Source: Stratiolaelaps scimitus
Taxonomy: Eukaryota > Arthropoda > Arachnida > Mesostigmata > Laelapidae
Direction of reading: 5' to 3'
Length of the DNA: 64,000 nucleotides
Assembly (NCBI GenBank): GCA_019614645.1
Contig: JABWDB010000030.1
Location: forward strand, 3,224,001 to 3,288,000
The notes under the pieces were generated by a model that was not told where the DNA came from, searched no databases, and worked only from the letters and a program-made list of their open reading frames with translations. The position numbers were made by a program, and so were the translations under genes. Positions 1 through 12,233 of this stretch are shown here, one piece after another. Each line of letters begins with the position of its first letter. Position 1 is the first letter of the stretch.

Positions 1-2460
1 TATTCCTGGAAGAGAAGATTCCTTTTTTGCAACACGGTTACTTAATAAATTCAACTGTAACTTTTACATGTGTTGTCTCTCTCGCCAGCTAGTGATCTAC
101 AATGTATAGAACTGTTTATATTAGTCAATTAAGGAACCAAGATTCATCTATGTACGAATAATTACTGTGAAAACTGTGAAGAAAACGCTCATGCTTTTTT
201 AGTCGTTGGGACAACTGTAGTCTGTTGTTCGAAATTACTACTGCTTTTTATATGGCTCACCACTGGGCGCTTTATAACGGCCGACCGTCTGTTCAGTTCT
301 GCTACTAGAAACTGTAGCCGCCTTAGAATTACTACCGGCACAACGGATCGAAGCTCACCTTTGTCCGTAGCGTCACATCTTTCCGTTCGGCAGACGCATG
401 ACACAATTCACAATTCATCACCCTTCAGGGGAAGCGTCGAAGGTAGACAAATATACACCCCCACTACATCCTCTCTTATACCGCCCGGAAGTAATAGTGT
501 CAGCCTACGATCAGCTAGGTTTTATTAATTTCATTCAAATTTGAGCCTCAACTCAAATTTCAGTTTGCGGGCCCTGTTTTCCATACCTCAGTAATTGCTT
601 CTTCCGCCGCTGAATTAATAAGCACCTTTTGCTAATACCCTTCTGAACTGAGCGTGAATTTGTTAAGTGTGAAATCGCAGGAACTGCGAAATATTGTATG
701 TTTGACAATCCTTCGTCCTTTCTATATGTTCTTTTAAACTTTCGGCCAACGGTGTGTATTTTTCCACAAAGACTAAAGAAGGAATTCTAACCACCAGAAC
801 GGATGGACGCTTGATGATCTAACGCTGATCGATGTGTAACCCCATTGAGAGTCTAAAAACTTAATCTGGAGCCACTTTATCTAGAGCAAATGGTTCCAGA
901 ACCTGATCACCCACCGGTATTCGATTCAAACACACTGAACGTCCCCATGAACGTTCCAATATATAAAATATAGTCGAATTTAATGGTCTTTGAATAAGCG
1001 GGACTATAAATGTAGCTATTTTCCGTTTGATTCAACTGTTTGTCTTTGATTGGAATCTAGTGAAAATATTTAAAGTAACAACTGACCACACGAGCAGCTC
1101 TCCATCATAATGAGCTATGGTCAGTTCTTTCATTATTTGCTGAATAGCTGAATCAGACAGTCCAGAGTGTTCACACGGTATATTAAACGTTGCCCATAAT
1201 GGAGTAAAGAAAATGATTAACTTTTCAGTATTGCATCAAATGCCAACTTGAGTAAATGTTATTGATTTATCATTAAAAAAACTATATATGGGAATTTACG
1301 TTATTCGAGTTATTATTTATAAGAACAATATATGGTATTGGGCCAATCGATTAGATCGTTTCTATACAGGATTCAAACACATAACACATGCTTAAATTTA
1401 ACCATGATTACAATTACATTATTTTATAGAAAATTATTAGTAAAATATATATAAAAATTATTATATAAAAATAAATTATAAAATAACCGCCGGATATGAG
1501 AATGTTTTTTTAATGTATTTCAATCTACCAAATGATTTGTATGATGAAGACACACCTGAGGTATAACTTGGTGTAAGTTGATATGGGAGAACATACGTTA
1601 ATAACAACATACGCAAATATCATGGAATCATGAAATTTTAGACTCAATCGCTGAGCTGCACTATTGAGCACTTGTATTCATGGTTCGCACAATAATTTGT
1701 GAATGTTAAATTGGAGCCGGATTAATTTTATAGACGATAATAAAGCTCACATCACCTTCATTTGAACAAAATAGTTTTTACAGCAGCTATATAATGGTCG
1801 CATTCACAAGTTTTGTATGTGGATCGTCAGAAAAAAACATTTTTTTCATTAGGATATAATCATTCGGGGATTCAATGCAGTTTTGTTCGCACTTCGCTGA
1901 CTGAACCGGCAGACGTTAGCCGACCATCACGGAGGACGATTGTTGTTACACCTTACAGCCAACGGCAATCGATGCATCAAATCTAACGTCTTAGGACAGA
2001 AGATTGAACGATATTACTTATTTAACAAATACGAGATTTAAGGAAATATATCACCATATTGTGTTACATAATTATTAGGTGGTGAACTAAATAGTATTAT
2101 TATTGTTATCGTAACACAATTTATCCAATATATAATATGTATGGAAATAAGAGGATCATGAGAATCGAGATTAACTATTTTTGTTGGGCTGCACCAAGTT
2201 TGCCCCGACGTGCACGTAAAGATAGTGGAGACTGGAGGAGAGATAAAGAATCTATTGCACAAACAGGCCAATAATTTTATTTGAAATTAGTTCTGCAGAT
2301 GCCAACGGATACAAACAAAAAGTGTTACCTTGTACGTAGATATTCTGTTAGAATCGTTAACATCAGCCGCAAAATATTCTATGTTAACTACAATTCAATG
2401 CAACGCGAGATCAAAATGAACTAACCATTATCTTCAAGCCCAGTGTGAGTGAGTGAGCGC
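1..2460. other. AT-rich non-coding stretch
   Basis: No reading frame here looks like a gene: the open frames are short and their compositions are random. The stretch is AT-rich, especially 1380-1490, and holds no long tandem repeat or recognisable transposon. It is probably intergenic DNA or an intron of a gene outside or upstream in the window. I see no promoter that I could defend. Confidence 0.5.
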
Positions 2461-3008
2461 CGCATATTTACTTGCTGCTGCTGCTGATGATGATGATGGT
2501 TAATAATAATAATAATAATTAAATAAAGTATTTCATATTTACTTCTACCCAAATGCTTGTGCCTTTGGTCTAACACGGCAAATTAGTCGTAACTTAGGAT
2601 ATTGTGATACAAGAACATATCGGATAGCATCAATTAAATGCATTAGCGTCAGTTTCTGATGGCGTATGAAATAAATAATCTTTCTCCGTTATATAAATAA
2701 TGTGTTGGCATTGCATTGCTTATTTTCCTTCTCGATCGCCCGTGTAGAAATTCGGACTCGGTCACAGCTATCACCAATACAACGCGACGATGACAGATGG
2801 ACAACTTTTTCGCTACGTTCAAATATAGAAAAATAATAATAATGATTACAATAACAATAATTGAACGCCGATGATATGCTTTTCATTCATTTAATTGCTA
2901 CAGTTATTGCTTTTAATGTATTTAAATGTTATTATCCGGTTATTTCGATCGGAGTCGAGTCGCGACCATCCCAAACGCTCACTATCATACACATGCTGAT
3001 GCTGCTGT

Positions 3009-3010
<2 letters not shown>

Positions 3011-3038
<28 letters not shown>
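3011..3038. repeat. (TA)n microsatellite
   Basis: Uninterrupted TA dinucleotide run of 14 units, directly visible. It is responsible for spurious Tyr-Ile ORFs on both strands. Confidence 0.95.
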
Positions 3039-3041
<3 letters not shown>

Positions 3042-3446
3042 GTGTCGACTGATTTCCCTGTCGTCATCGTCGTCATCCCGAAAAAAAACCAAAATGGCCA
3101 CCACTGCCAACTGCATTCGGCTTTGAACGAACAAATGATTCTACTCTGTCATCGAGAATTTTCGTCCGCCTCGGAGCGTACAACGAAAAGTATTTGTTGA
3201 TTTAAGCACAATTTATTCTTTTCATACTCCAAATAGCGGCACAAGCCGTAGCAAATCGCCGTAACAATTACGCAGAAGCGGCGGCAGCAGCAGCAGCATC
3301 GGTGCGCCAATAAACGCGGCGGAGAGATTGGCGCCGGGCAGTCAATCGCCTAGCCAACCAGCCAGCCAGTCAGTGCATAAACAGGAGCGTTGTAGAGACG
3401 ACATCAGTACTAGTAGTAACATTACAACACACCATTCGAAATAATA

Positions 3447-3450
<4 letters not shown>

Positions 3451-3491
<41 letters not shown>
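3451..3491. repeat. (TA)n microsatellite
   Basis: Uninterrupted TA run of about 20 units, directly visible, in a non-coding setting. Confidence 0.95.
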
Positions 3492-3495
<4 letters not shown>

Positions 3496-6097
3496 GGTAT
3501 AAACGATACACATAGGACACTCAAAGCGATGGCGTTAGGTAGAAAGAAAACACACGGAAATCATACTGCGATACATGCATTGAATTATTATAATCGAAAA
3601 TTAGATGAACATACTATATCTTATATATACGGTAGCATAAATGTAATAGCTTGTAGTCGAACAAGCCAAGAAGGACACATGTGCCTCATTAATGAATGAC
3701 TGCTACCTCAAATTTGTAGACTTTGGAACCTTGCGAGGACCAGGAATACAATCAGTAAACTTTCTAAGGATATTATATTAGGAGAAAGCGTATTATCGTC
3801 CGCAAGGAGGAACGCAATTTCTATTTTAGTAATTATATTAAGGAGTGCGGAAGCGGGATCTCCTTGATCTAAATATTCTATTAAGGATATCTAGGACATA
3901 TAAGGAGGCTCTTCTCAGACGTTCAGCGGGCACAATTGGTTCTATAGCTGAATAAAGTATAATTATGTTTTCAGAGTCCTCCAGGAGGGAAATGCTTTTA
4001 GGTAAGCTAGACCCTCTAAAACCGATCCAATGCCCGAAGAAGCCTCTCCCGGTCGCCGCCGTCTTATCTTTTCTAATTCCTCCTTTAACCCCCTTCTCTA
4101 CAGACCCCTTTAAACTAAACATTTCACACAATTCCATCTTCCAGCCACTTCTCGAAGGAATGGTTACCTCGCCCCCCGAAAAACACATACAGAATTAACC
4201 CCACGTATCTACGTTGTCTATAGATTCGTTATATCGTAGCAGTTCGTTGACATTACGGCTCGTTTTAATTTTTGTCAAGTTCCTTAGTATGTTGCCTATC
4301 GTAAATTGTTCTGCTCGAGATTTTTGCATTTATAAATAACAACAAAGAGTGGCATCGTAATATATAGTCTTGTATAGAACTTGCCAATTCATAGAGGACA
4401 AATTCAATGGAAAGGAATATCTTAAAGTAGACTCTGGATTTGATCAGTCTAGTTTCTCTATTTTACTTTTGAGTATTGTACGTTCTTTGAGTGCGGTGGG
4501 TAGTTGAAATTTACATGTTGTCGACACCTTCATACATATGAATGACATGCTTCCCTTTTTGGTTATTATCAGTTATTACTGAGTTAATGTGTTATATCAA
4601 ATTTGTAGCTGTAAATGTAACAACAGTTAAAGGGTTTTTGTATCATTCAAAAAAGATGCTCGCATATAGCCTCTAGGTGGACCAGATGCGCAGTGGCACA
4701 AGCACACAATTTCAAGAATCTACGTTTTTCGTTGGATGTTGTTGTTTGTTTGGTTTTTTGTATTATTATTATTATTATTATTATTTATTTTTTGACTTTC
4801 TCATCAGTGTGCCCTTGATGAGACACACAAGGCAGTCAAAGAAAGTAAAATAGTACTAGTTCTTATATTTCCGATTGGATATATTTTTTCACCATAATTG
4901 AAACGTAGCCTCGTATGAGCAACAGTAATCATCTTTAAGACGGCTATATGACACGGTCTATATATATATGTAGAGAGAGAGCGAGAGTGAGAGGAAGCTC
5001 AACACTCTTCGTTCGTTCGCATCGTGGAGACAGAATACTCTCACTCGTTGCAGGTTGTTGCCCACGACAATTTTATGTTGTTGTCTTTCAACACTAATAC
5101 TAACACCACCGCCACTTCAACCCTTATTATTACTTCTACAAAATAGCATTGATCAGCACCACGCCCTCCCGAATTCGATGCTTCTTCTATTCGATCTATA
5201 TATATATATACATATATATACATCATAATGTATAATATAATGTATATGGAAGTGGTGTGCAGACGATTGTCGAACATTTGGCCGACGTGATGCTTCCTGC
5301 TTCAACTATTCTTGACGCACCCGAACCCAATCGCACAATGATGATAATTATAATCGGTGCAATTATAATTATACTAAAAATAATATTGTGAAAAGTATTA
5401 TTATTGGTGTAATTATTATTGCTAGTTTAATGATAAATCTCTCAGGGTAGATTTCAAGCGATGAGCGGCAGCGAAGATATCAGATTTTTTCAACTCTCCA
5501 ATCGTCATCATCATCATAAATGGCACCAACAGCAAACAGTAGTGCCGGTAGTACCGTAGTCATTGATGATAGTGCGTGGACTGATTAATGGAGATTCTCT
5601 TCGCCCTGCTGCCGCTGATGAACGCTTGCTGCTCGATCAAGAACGCGATAGAGAGAGAGAGATGATGATGATGATGGGGCGGCCCGCGCCCTCCAATCGA
5701 TTCTGACTGTCCCACAGAAACCCATCGAAAGCCGAAAAACCCGTCGAAGATACCATTACCATTGCTGCTGCTTCTGGTAAAGTGGCTTCTCTCTCTCTGT
5801 CTAGCCAGCGGCTGCTGCTGTTGTTGTTGTTGCCGTTGTCTCTGTGCTTTCATCGGCACTTATCTACGAGAGTCCAGCAGCAGCAGCATCGGAGAGGGAT
5901 GAAAAGCGCAGTGTCATTTTCTTCGTCTTTGTCTATTTTCTTGTCATCGTCATCGTTTTCAGCACGATGTTATGTGTTCTGTATTTGTGTTGCAATTAAT
6001 TTTATAAATCATTTGTCTACAATCATGTGTATGTCGATGGCCAGATACATATGTCTGTGTGCGTTTGTATATTTGTGCCTGCGCGAATGATTGCAAG

Positions 6098-6135
<38 letters not shown>

Positions 6136-6151
6136 CATGTGTGTGTGTGGA
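6098..6151. repeat. (TA)n/(TG)n compound microsatellite
   Basis: A TA run of about 12 units passes into imperfect GTATAT and then GTGTGTGT units. It is directly visible and has no coding potential. Confidence 0.9.
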
Positions 6152-6535
6152 GGGCACACTATTAATGGGCTCAAGTTTGCAGTACTCGTTGAGGGTTGCC
6201 AGCTAATAATGGGATGATATATCTCCTAACACAATTTATTCAAACATACATATGGGATGATATTGTTATTGCCTCTCGCTTTATGCTTCCGGCTCTAAGA
6301 GCGATTCGTGCGGGCGAATATTTGGTCCCGAATTATAGATATGAACCTTTATTGAATATATTATTATATATGTATATGCGCGTGTACGATTGCAGCAGTA
6401 GGTATCGGTGTCGTAATATTGGGTGCACAAATCAGTTTCGCACACATTTAACTCTATTATGTTTTAAGGAGCAAATTTATCCACAATGGGCCGGTGATAA
6501 TGTGAGACGTCAATTCTGAAAGATATATATATATA

Positions 6536-6563
6536 TTAGGGTGTCTCGCGCAAACTTTCGCCT
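6536..6563 (+). repeat. Mariner left terminal inverted repeat
   Basis: Begins TTAGGGTGTCTCGCGC and matches the reverse complement of 7811-7838 with only a few substitutions. A TA dinucleotide precedes it at 6534-6535, as expected for mariner insertion. Confidence 0.9.
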
Positions 6564-6622
6564 CTTTAAATGCCAATAACTTTTGAACTAAACGAGTTAG
6601 AACAAAGATCTTTTGGTATGAG

Positions 6623-7693
6623 TTAGAGGTACTCTCCAGTTTTATTGACACATCGATTCCAGCGCTCTGGGAGTTTTGAGATAGCCAAATATTTACCATT
6701 TGCATTTCCATATATAATTTCGTTATCTATTGCTTTTGTGAGTAAGTCGACGTTTGCATATGGAACCCCACCTATTGCCCTTTTTAATGCATGGAAACAA
6801 CCATAATCACCTGGGCTTAAATCAGGAGAATATGGGGTTGATGCCATCGCTCAATACTGTTCCCCTCCATCCAGGCCGTAATTTACTTATTTATTACTTA
6901 TTACAGCAGTGCGGTTAGGTCTTACATTGTCGTCGAGTAACCACACTCGGTGCTGTCGATCCCCACGCCATTTGTTCATCAATCCCTTCACGAAGCCGAG
7001 ATATCGGGGAGCATTGAGTTTGTCGTTTGCTGCTAATATTTCGTAATAGCAAACACCTTTGATATCCAGGACGAGTATCACCAATACCTTTCGTCCGAAT
7101 CTATCTGGCACTGCTACAGATGTTGCCGCTTTACCTTGTCGGAGCCACTGTTTTGCTTGGTCCTTCTCAGGGGGTCTGTGCAGGCTAACCCATGTCTCGC
7201 CTATCGACACGGTGTGCTCTAAGCGACTGGTTTGTTGCGTATAAGCCTTCGAATAAGATGTCGAACGCTCCACACGCATTTTCATCTGCTCAGCGCTCAG
7301 TATATGGGGAACCCATTTTACATTGATTTTCTTCTTCTTCAGTATATTGGTGATAATTCTATGACACGTCGCCTGAGGAATCCCAGTTTCAGCCGACAAA
7401 GACCTCATGGACCAAGCTCTACTTTGCTCAAAAGCTGCCTTTATCCTGTGAATCCGTTCGTCCCTTGTCGCACCTGATTGCCGGTCCCCGCCTCGGTGGT
7501 CATCTGTGTCCAAATTTCCACTGTTAAATCGCTTCCACCAATTTTGCACCGTTCGCAGGCATAAGGCAGACCTGCCGTACGCGTTCACTAATTGTCGATG
7601 GGTTTCAGGTGGAGGGTGTCCTTGTAGAAACAAAAACTTGATGATTTCCCGTTGATTTTTGGGGGAATTTGAACTTTCTGCTGCAGTGTCCAT
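6623..7693 (-). pseudogene. Mariner transposase pseudogene
   Basis: Encodes about 356 codons from ATG at 7693, close to the 340-350 residues usual for mariner transposases. The start at MDTAAESS is preferred over the upstream in-frame Met at 7774, because it gives the family length. In order, the frame has an N-terminal helix-turn-helix region with RTVQNWWKRFNSGN, a second HTH around MRSLSAETGIPQATCHRI, and the catalytic core with SIGETWV, WLLDDNVRPNRT and YSPDLSPGDYGCF. Two in-frame stops (6887-6889 and 6851-6853) break the core. The first catalytic Asp, expected in the TGDETW-type motif, is Gly here (codon 7199-7201). The second and third Asp are kept. The element therefore could not make active transposase. 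The frame otherwise stays open, so decay is mainly by substitution. Confidence 0.93.
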
Positions 7694-7810
7694 CTTTCTG
7701 ATCGTATCGAAACCACTTAGTGCTCGAAAGGAAGCCACGTTCCTGCCGCGTGCCCACTCCAAAAATGAACGCATTGTATCGCGTAGTTCTGATTGTGCGC
7801 CATTCGAAAG

Positions 7811-7838
7811 GCGCGAAAGTTTGCTTGAGACACCCTAA
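7811..7838 (-). repeat. Mariner right terminal inverted repeat
   Basis: The reverse complement begins TTAGGGTGTCTCAAGC, matching the left repeat at 6536-6563. The element is followed by TA at 7839-7840, the second copy of the target duplication. Confidence 0.9.
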
Positions 7839-9467
7839 TATAATCAATCGCTGACTCCCGATTTTTGTAATGCTAATGTAACCTAATTAAGGCGATTTGA
7901 TATTATAACGTTTTTCAAGCACTTCTATTTATAGAAACATACAGCAATCTTCTAATACTTTGCGATTTAAGCCTCACGATAGTCGTGTATCACTATGCCT
8001 CTGAAGTGCTTATTTTAACCAATTTTTATTTTTCTCGGCCAAAATACTCAGGCGGTAATAAAATTGCGTTTCCTTGGCTGGCAAGCATCCACATTGTCAT
8101 TGCACCGCCATCTCCGACGGCTCATATAAATAAACAGGTTGTTGTGTTTCAATATTAATTTCTTATGCTTCTTATCTATGAGTCGAGTAACAGTAACACT
8201 AATCATACTTATTATAATTTCTTGATTATTTATTCACGATGACACATAGTTAGTGCTTAATAATCTTGGAGCCGCATTGCATACGAATGCTGATGCAGAA
8301 ATCTCGCCCATCCTTAGATGCTCTTCAGCAATCCAAGGAGGTCACGATAAAAGAAATAGACAAGTTTACAATACACGCTTGGCAAAAGACATTGAGGAAA
8401 CCCTTTTGGCAAGCCCGTAATCATAGTGGTCTTTCTGATGCGGTTTAGATTTTATGTTGATTCTTATTTTATATAAATATTCCTGCCGTTGTCACTGCAA
8501 CTGTTGTTGACCACGAGCTATTTACACAGACGTCGACGATTCTTCGTCATCGTCTTCAACTTCTGATGTGTTATATTGAAGACTACACCGGTTTAGTATT
8601 TCCTCTCTCTCTCGCTCTCTCCTTACCCGCACTACAAACACCGCTAGCAGCAGCAGCAGCAGGATCATCATCGTCAAAGTTTCAGATAGACACGGGTGAA
8701 ATCAACATTTATCGATAATAATCACTGTTCTGCTTGTGCTGAACAACTGCTGCTGCTGCTGTTTCTCCTACCGTAACATAGAATCCACATATCCAACTAC
8801 GCATTCATAATGATAGATGGGTGCTTCCCTTTATAGAGTCAAAGCGAAGATGTCCAAAATTATAGCTTGTCGTTTTAAAAGTGGCTCTTTAAAATTTCAC
8901 ACAGCCACTGAATGGTGGCAGTAGCAGCAGCAGCAGAGACATCATTGCCTTCGGTTTAGGAGTTCAGCAATTGCATCCACAGCGTGAAGCAACTCCCCGA
9001 ATCTCGGACAGGAGAGGATCTCTGTTGTTGCCGTTGTTGTACTATCCCGAAGGTCCGTAATAAGTTGACGCCGATGGCGTTGAGGAGAATTTACTGTAAC
9101 TTGAGTGGGGGTTCGCTGAGTAGCTGTTGGCGCGATTCTCCCATTTTAAGGAGGGGAGATGGCCGATTTCCCCGGTCAACGAGCGTTCGGACAGCTGTCG
9201 TGGGAAGAGAGTTGAAAGCAGATTTCAGAAAAAAAGATGACGAACAAGTGAGAGAAGATGAAATGATGATTTAGACTTAAGTTGATGTAGAAACTAACTG
9301 GGTTGTGTGCACAGAACAAAATTATAGGTAAAGATAAAGAAAATAACGTGAGGTCACAAATACACAGATGCATTCACGTTCACTAAGACCGACATAGAAA
9401 ACCTACAATGATATTCACACATATTATATTATATGCTACTTAGTCACTGGTTAATGCACTTCATCCC

Positions 9468-9470
<3 letters not shown>

Positions 9471-9510
<40 letters not shown>
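9471..9510. repeat. (TA)n microsatellite with TATG tail
   Basis: Uninterrupted TA units to 9500, followed by GTATGTATGT. Directly visible and non-coding. Confidence 0.92.
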
Positions 9511-9511
<1 letters not shown>

Positions 9512-12197
9512 GTGCACTGCTAACTTCCTCGAAGCAGTCAACCACAGGCTGATCTCCGCGTCACCGGGGAGAAAAGCGCACAGGATTCTTTCTTCTTCTT
9601 CTGCAGAGCCTTTTCTCTCGTGTGCAGTTGGTAATTCCATCGCCTCTAAATATCTCAAGTGTCCTTTGAAAGTATATATATATATCTATATATACATATA
9701 CTAAAGATCATCCTAGAGTGAGATTCTCCCTAATAAATGTATGCGTAAGGTTCAACGCTATATTATTATTTATTATGTTCTTCTCATTATTAGTATTAGG
9801 TTTTTGCGATAACAATACAATAATAGTTATGGACATGCAAAGCATTGGCTAAACCCTCGATGCAAGTTCTCCGATGGATGTCGGCATTTTATGTTGATTT
9901 CGAGTTTTATTAGTGTAACGTTTCACTATTCGTCAAGTAACGTCAAGAAACACGAGTGATAAAAATTATCCTTTATCTTTACAACAGCATTAACTGAATA
10001 GTCAAGCATGTGCCTATGTACGTTCTGTCTTCATTTCGCTCTCATGTTTAACGAACATATGCATTCACTTCAGAGTAAACTACATCCTTATCCATACAGT
10101 TAAAGCAACACTTCGAGGTAGGTGGACAGTGCCATTTTCATTCAAGATTCATTAGCAGGTGTACCTTCAATCACAAATATGAACATATTATTCTAAGTTA
10201 GGTTCATACAATATCCTGAACTGGGGGAGCTATTCCACACTTGTGTGCCAATTCGATGGAACCTCCCTAACTAGATGTGCCTACGACTCAGGGTGTGTGT
10301 GTGCAAATACAATAAATAGTAAATGGGACCATCAATTTCTTCTTCGTAACTCCTCCACTATGTCATTCATATCCGCGTACATATGTATGGATATGCCCCA
10401 TATACTCACACTCGATTCCCGCGTGTACAGTCCACGATATGTATTATCATTGGGCTGATTGAGCCGTCATCGCTTGAGAGACGATGTCCACCGCCATCAA
10501 AAGTGTTTATGACCAAATGTGGCTAACCCGGTTTCACAGAGACATGGATCACGGGCAATTTCAGAATCAGTCTGAGCACATGAGGAGCCATAGAGAGACA
10601 CAGAGAGAGAATCTCCACTTTCAAAGTCCCCAATTCAACCTTACTCCTCCCGTCCAGGCCAAAAAAGCTGAACCAACAGTATGTTGATGGCGGACCGTGT
10701 GGGGGGGGGCCGCGGGGAGGTGCTTGGTGGGCCTTACGGGGCCACAATGCTGTTTACAGAGCAGCAGCCAGTACACCTGAGTCAGACTGTGGCTCGACGC
10801 AGTGACGTGCAGCAGCCGACAATAGTGAGTAGCCTCGAATGAATCGTCGAATCAGACGGAATCGAATGAAATGGAATCCACGTTCACGATGTGGCCGCAC
10901 TGACACAGCCGTCGCCACCGGTGATAACGCCGGAGTAGCTTCAGTTACAGCAGCAGAATATGACTCTCTTTCGACCGGGTGATCTCATCGGGAGGACAGG
11001 CTCAGACGTGGACAGGTAATAATCATTCTGACAAATTGAAGCCGCGAAAACAAAAAGGGAAGTTATGCGATGATATCGAGTCGAGAGTGCACTGGTTAGA
11101 ACGCGAACGTATTGAACAAAAATTGGAATATTGGTTGGTAGCATGACTGGATGACTCAGTTTTACAGGTGTATGACCAAAATGAATGCTCACTCACCTGA
11201 ATAAGAGAATCGATTTGGATGGCCGAGGTCGTCACTGGTGAGTCGGCGCTAAATGGGCGCTCAATCGAAGGGCGAAAACCGATATAGATAAATAATACCT
11301 TTCATGCTGGTGCTTGAACTGACGGGCGTATGGAACGTCAATGGCCGACTACCTGGGACAAATCGGTGACGAGTTATAAAGGGTCCTTCATTCACTTGAA
11401 TCAGCAACGAGGCACCGCTACACCATCGGAAAGATCGTTTGTAATCCAAAAATATCACCAGAATGATGATATTATGTATACAGTTCATTCGCACATGTTG
11501 AATGTACGTGTTTTGGATTAGCTGTTTTCAAAAAAAATGACGCAGACGAAGATAATTTGATAGAGATTTGACGTTTGTTTGGTGAGGCACTAATAGACGA
11601 ACTTCACGCAGGGGGTGAAGCCATTCATACCGTTCATTACAATTAAAATAATTTTTAATGTATTATATATAAGTCAGAAAATTAATGCTCAATGAATGAG
11701 CACCATTGTATTCGAGGGTTGTCCCGACAGACATCGTTGAATCAAGATGACCAGACACTTACTATGACCTATAGGCTCTTCTCAGGATGAAACAGACCCA
11801 GATATAACATCTTGCGGTTGTCAGAATATGCAGAAAAATGTTATAACAAAAAAATCAAGCTATTGTGTGAATGGTTTTCTATTTCATAGTAGTAGTAGTA
11901 GTATAAGTTTTCACCGTTAGTTTGATTTCTCCCATTTCGTATGCGCCGTGTATTACCTCTGTCAATACAACAACAATGCAACAGTACAGTGAGACGGCCG
12001 ATGGATACAAAGCGGATTCATGGCCCAAAAAATCACAGCACGCCACATTGTGCGCAATGTTTCAAAATCGTTGTGATATTATCACCACTGTAGATCATTA
12101 AGGCGTCATCGTCATCATCATCGTTGTTGTTAAAAACTTCCAGTGTACTACTCTCAATGTAAACTAGACATACAAATAAATATACAATAACAATGTT

Positions 12198-12233
12198 AAT
12201 AATAATAATAATAATTGTTATTATTATTATTAT
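12198..12233. repeat. (TAA)n facing (TTA)n, palindromic trinucleotide repeat
   Basis: A TAA run is followed by a short spacer and then a TTA run, so the two halves are reverse complements and could form a hairpin. Directly visible. Confidence 0.85.

Larger units (their letters stand above)
2461..6530. other. Non-coding DNA rich in microsatellites
   Basis: The stretch contains many simple repeats: CTG/ATG and AAT runs near 2470-2520, (TA)n at 3011-3038 and 3451-3491, a TTA run near 4763-4785, GA-rich tracts near 4972 and 5650, and CTG/TTG runs near 5811-5833. The ORF-like lines here come from repeats. At 3838-4198 both strands are open (116 codons on the minus strand), but I recognise no family in either translation. 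Confidence 0.5.
6536..7838 (-). mobile_element. Mariner-family DNA transposon, nearly full length, dead
   Basis: A 1303 bp element, the usual mariner size of about 1.3 kb. It is bounded by inverted repeats that start TTAGGGTGTCTC at both ends and is flanked on both sides by TA, the mariner target duplication. It carries a single transposase frame on the minus strand, interrupted by two stops. TIR length and divergence (a few differences in about 28 bp) suggest an old but structurally intact copy. It lies in non-coding DNA upstream of the homeobox exons. Mariner membership follows from the protein motifs and the TA duplication. The exact subfamily is less certain: the spacing between the second and third catalytic positions is 40 residues in this copy, closer to the DD41D (rosa-like) group than to DD34D mariners. 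Confidence 0.93.

Noticed and set aside
5782..6090. 102-codon frame starting with a Leu/Ser-rich, signal-peptide-like stretch
   Set aside because: The hydrophobic run comes from a CTG/TTG repeat and the rest is random. No acceptor, donor or homologous domain was seen.
9507..9704. Open frames ending in Tyr-Ile repeats (also at 2861, 3342, 18781 and 40035)
   Set aside because: The TA dinucleotide repeats cause these frames. The non-repeat parts have no family resemblance or splice context.
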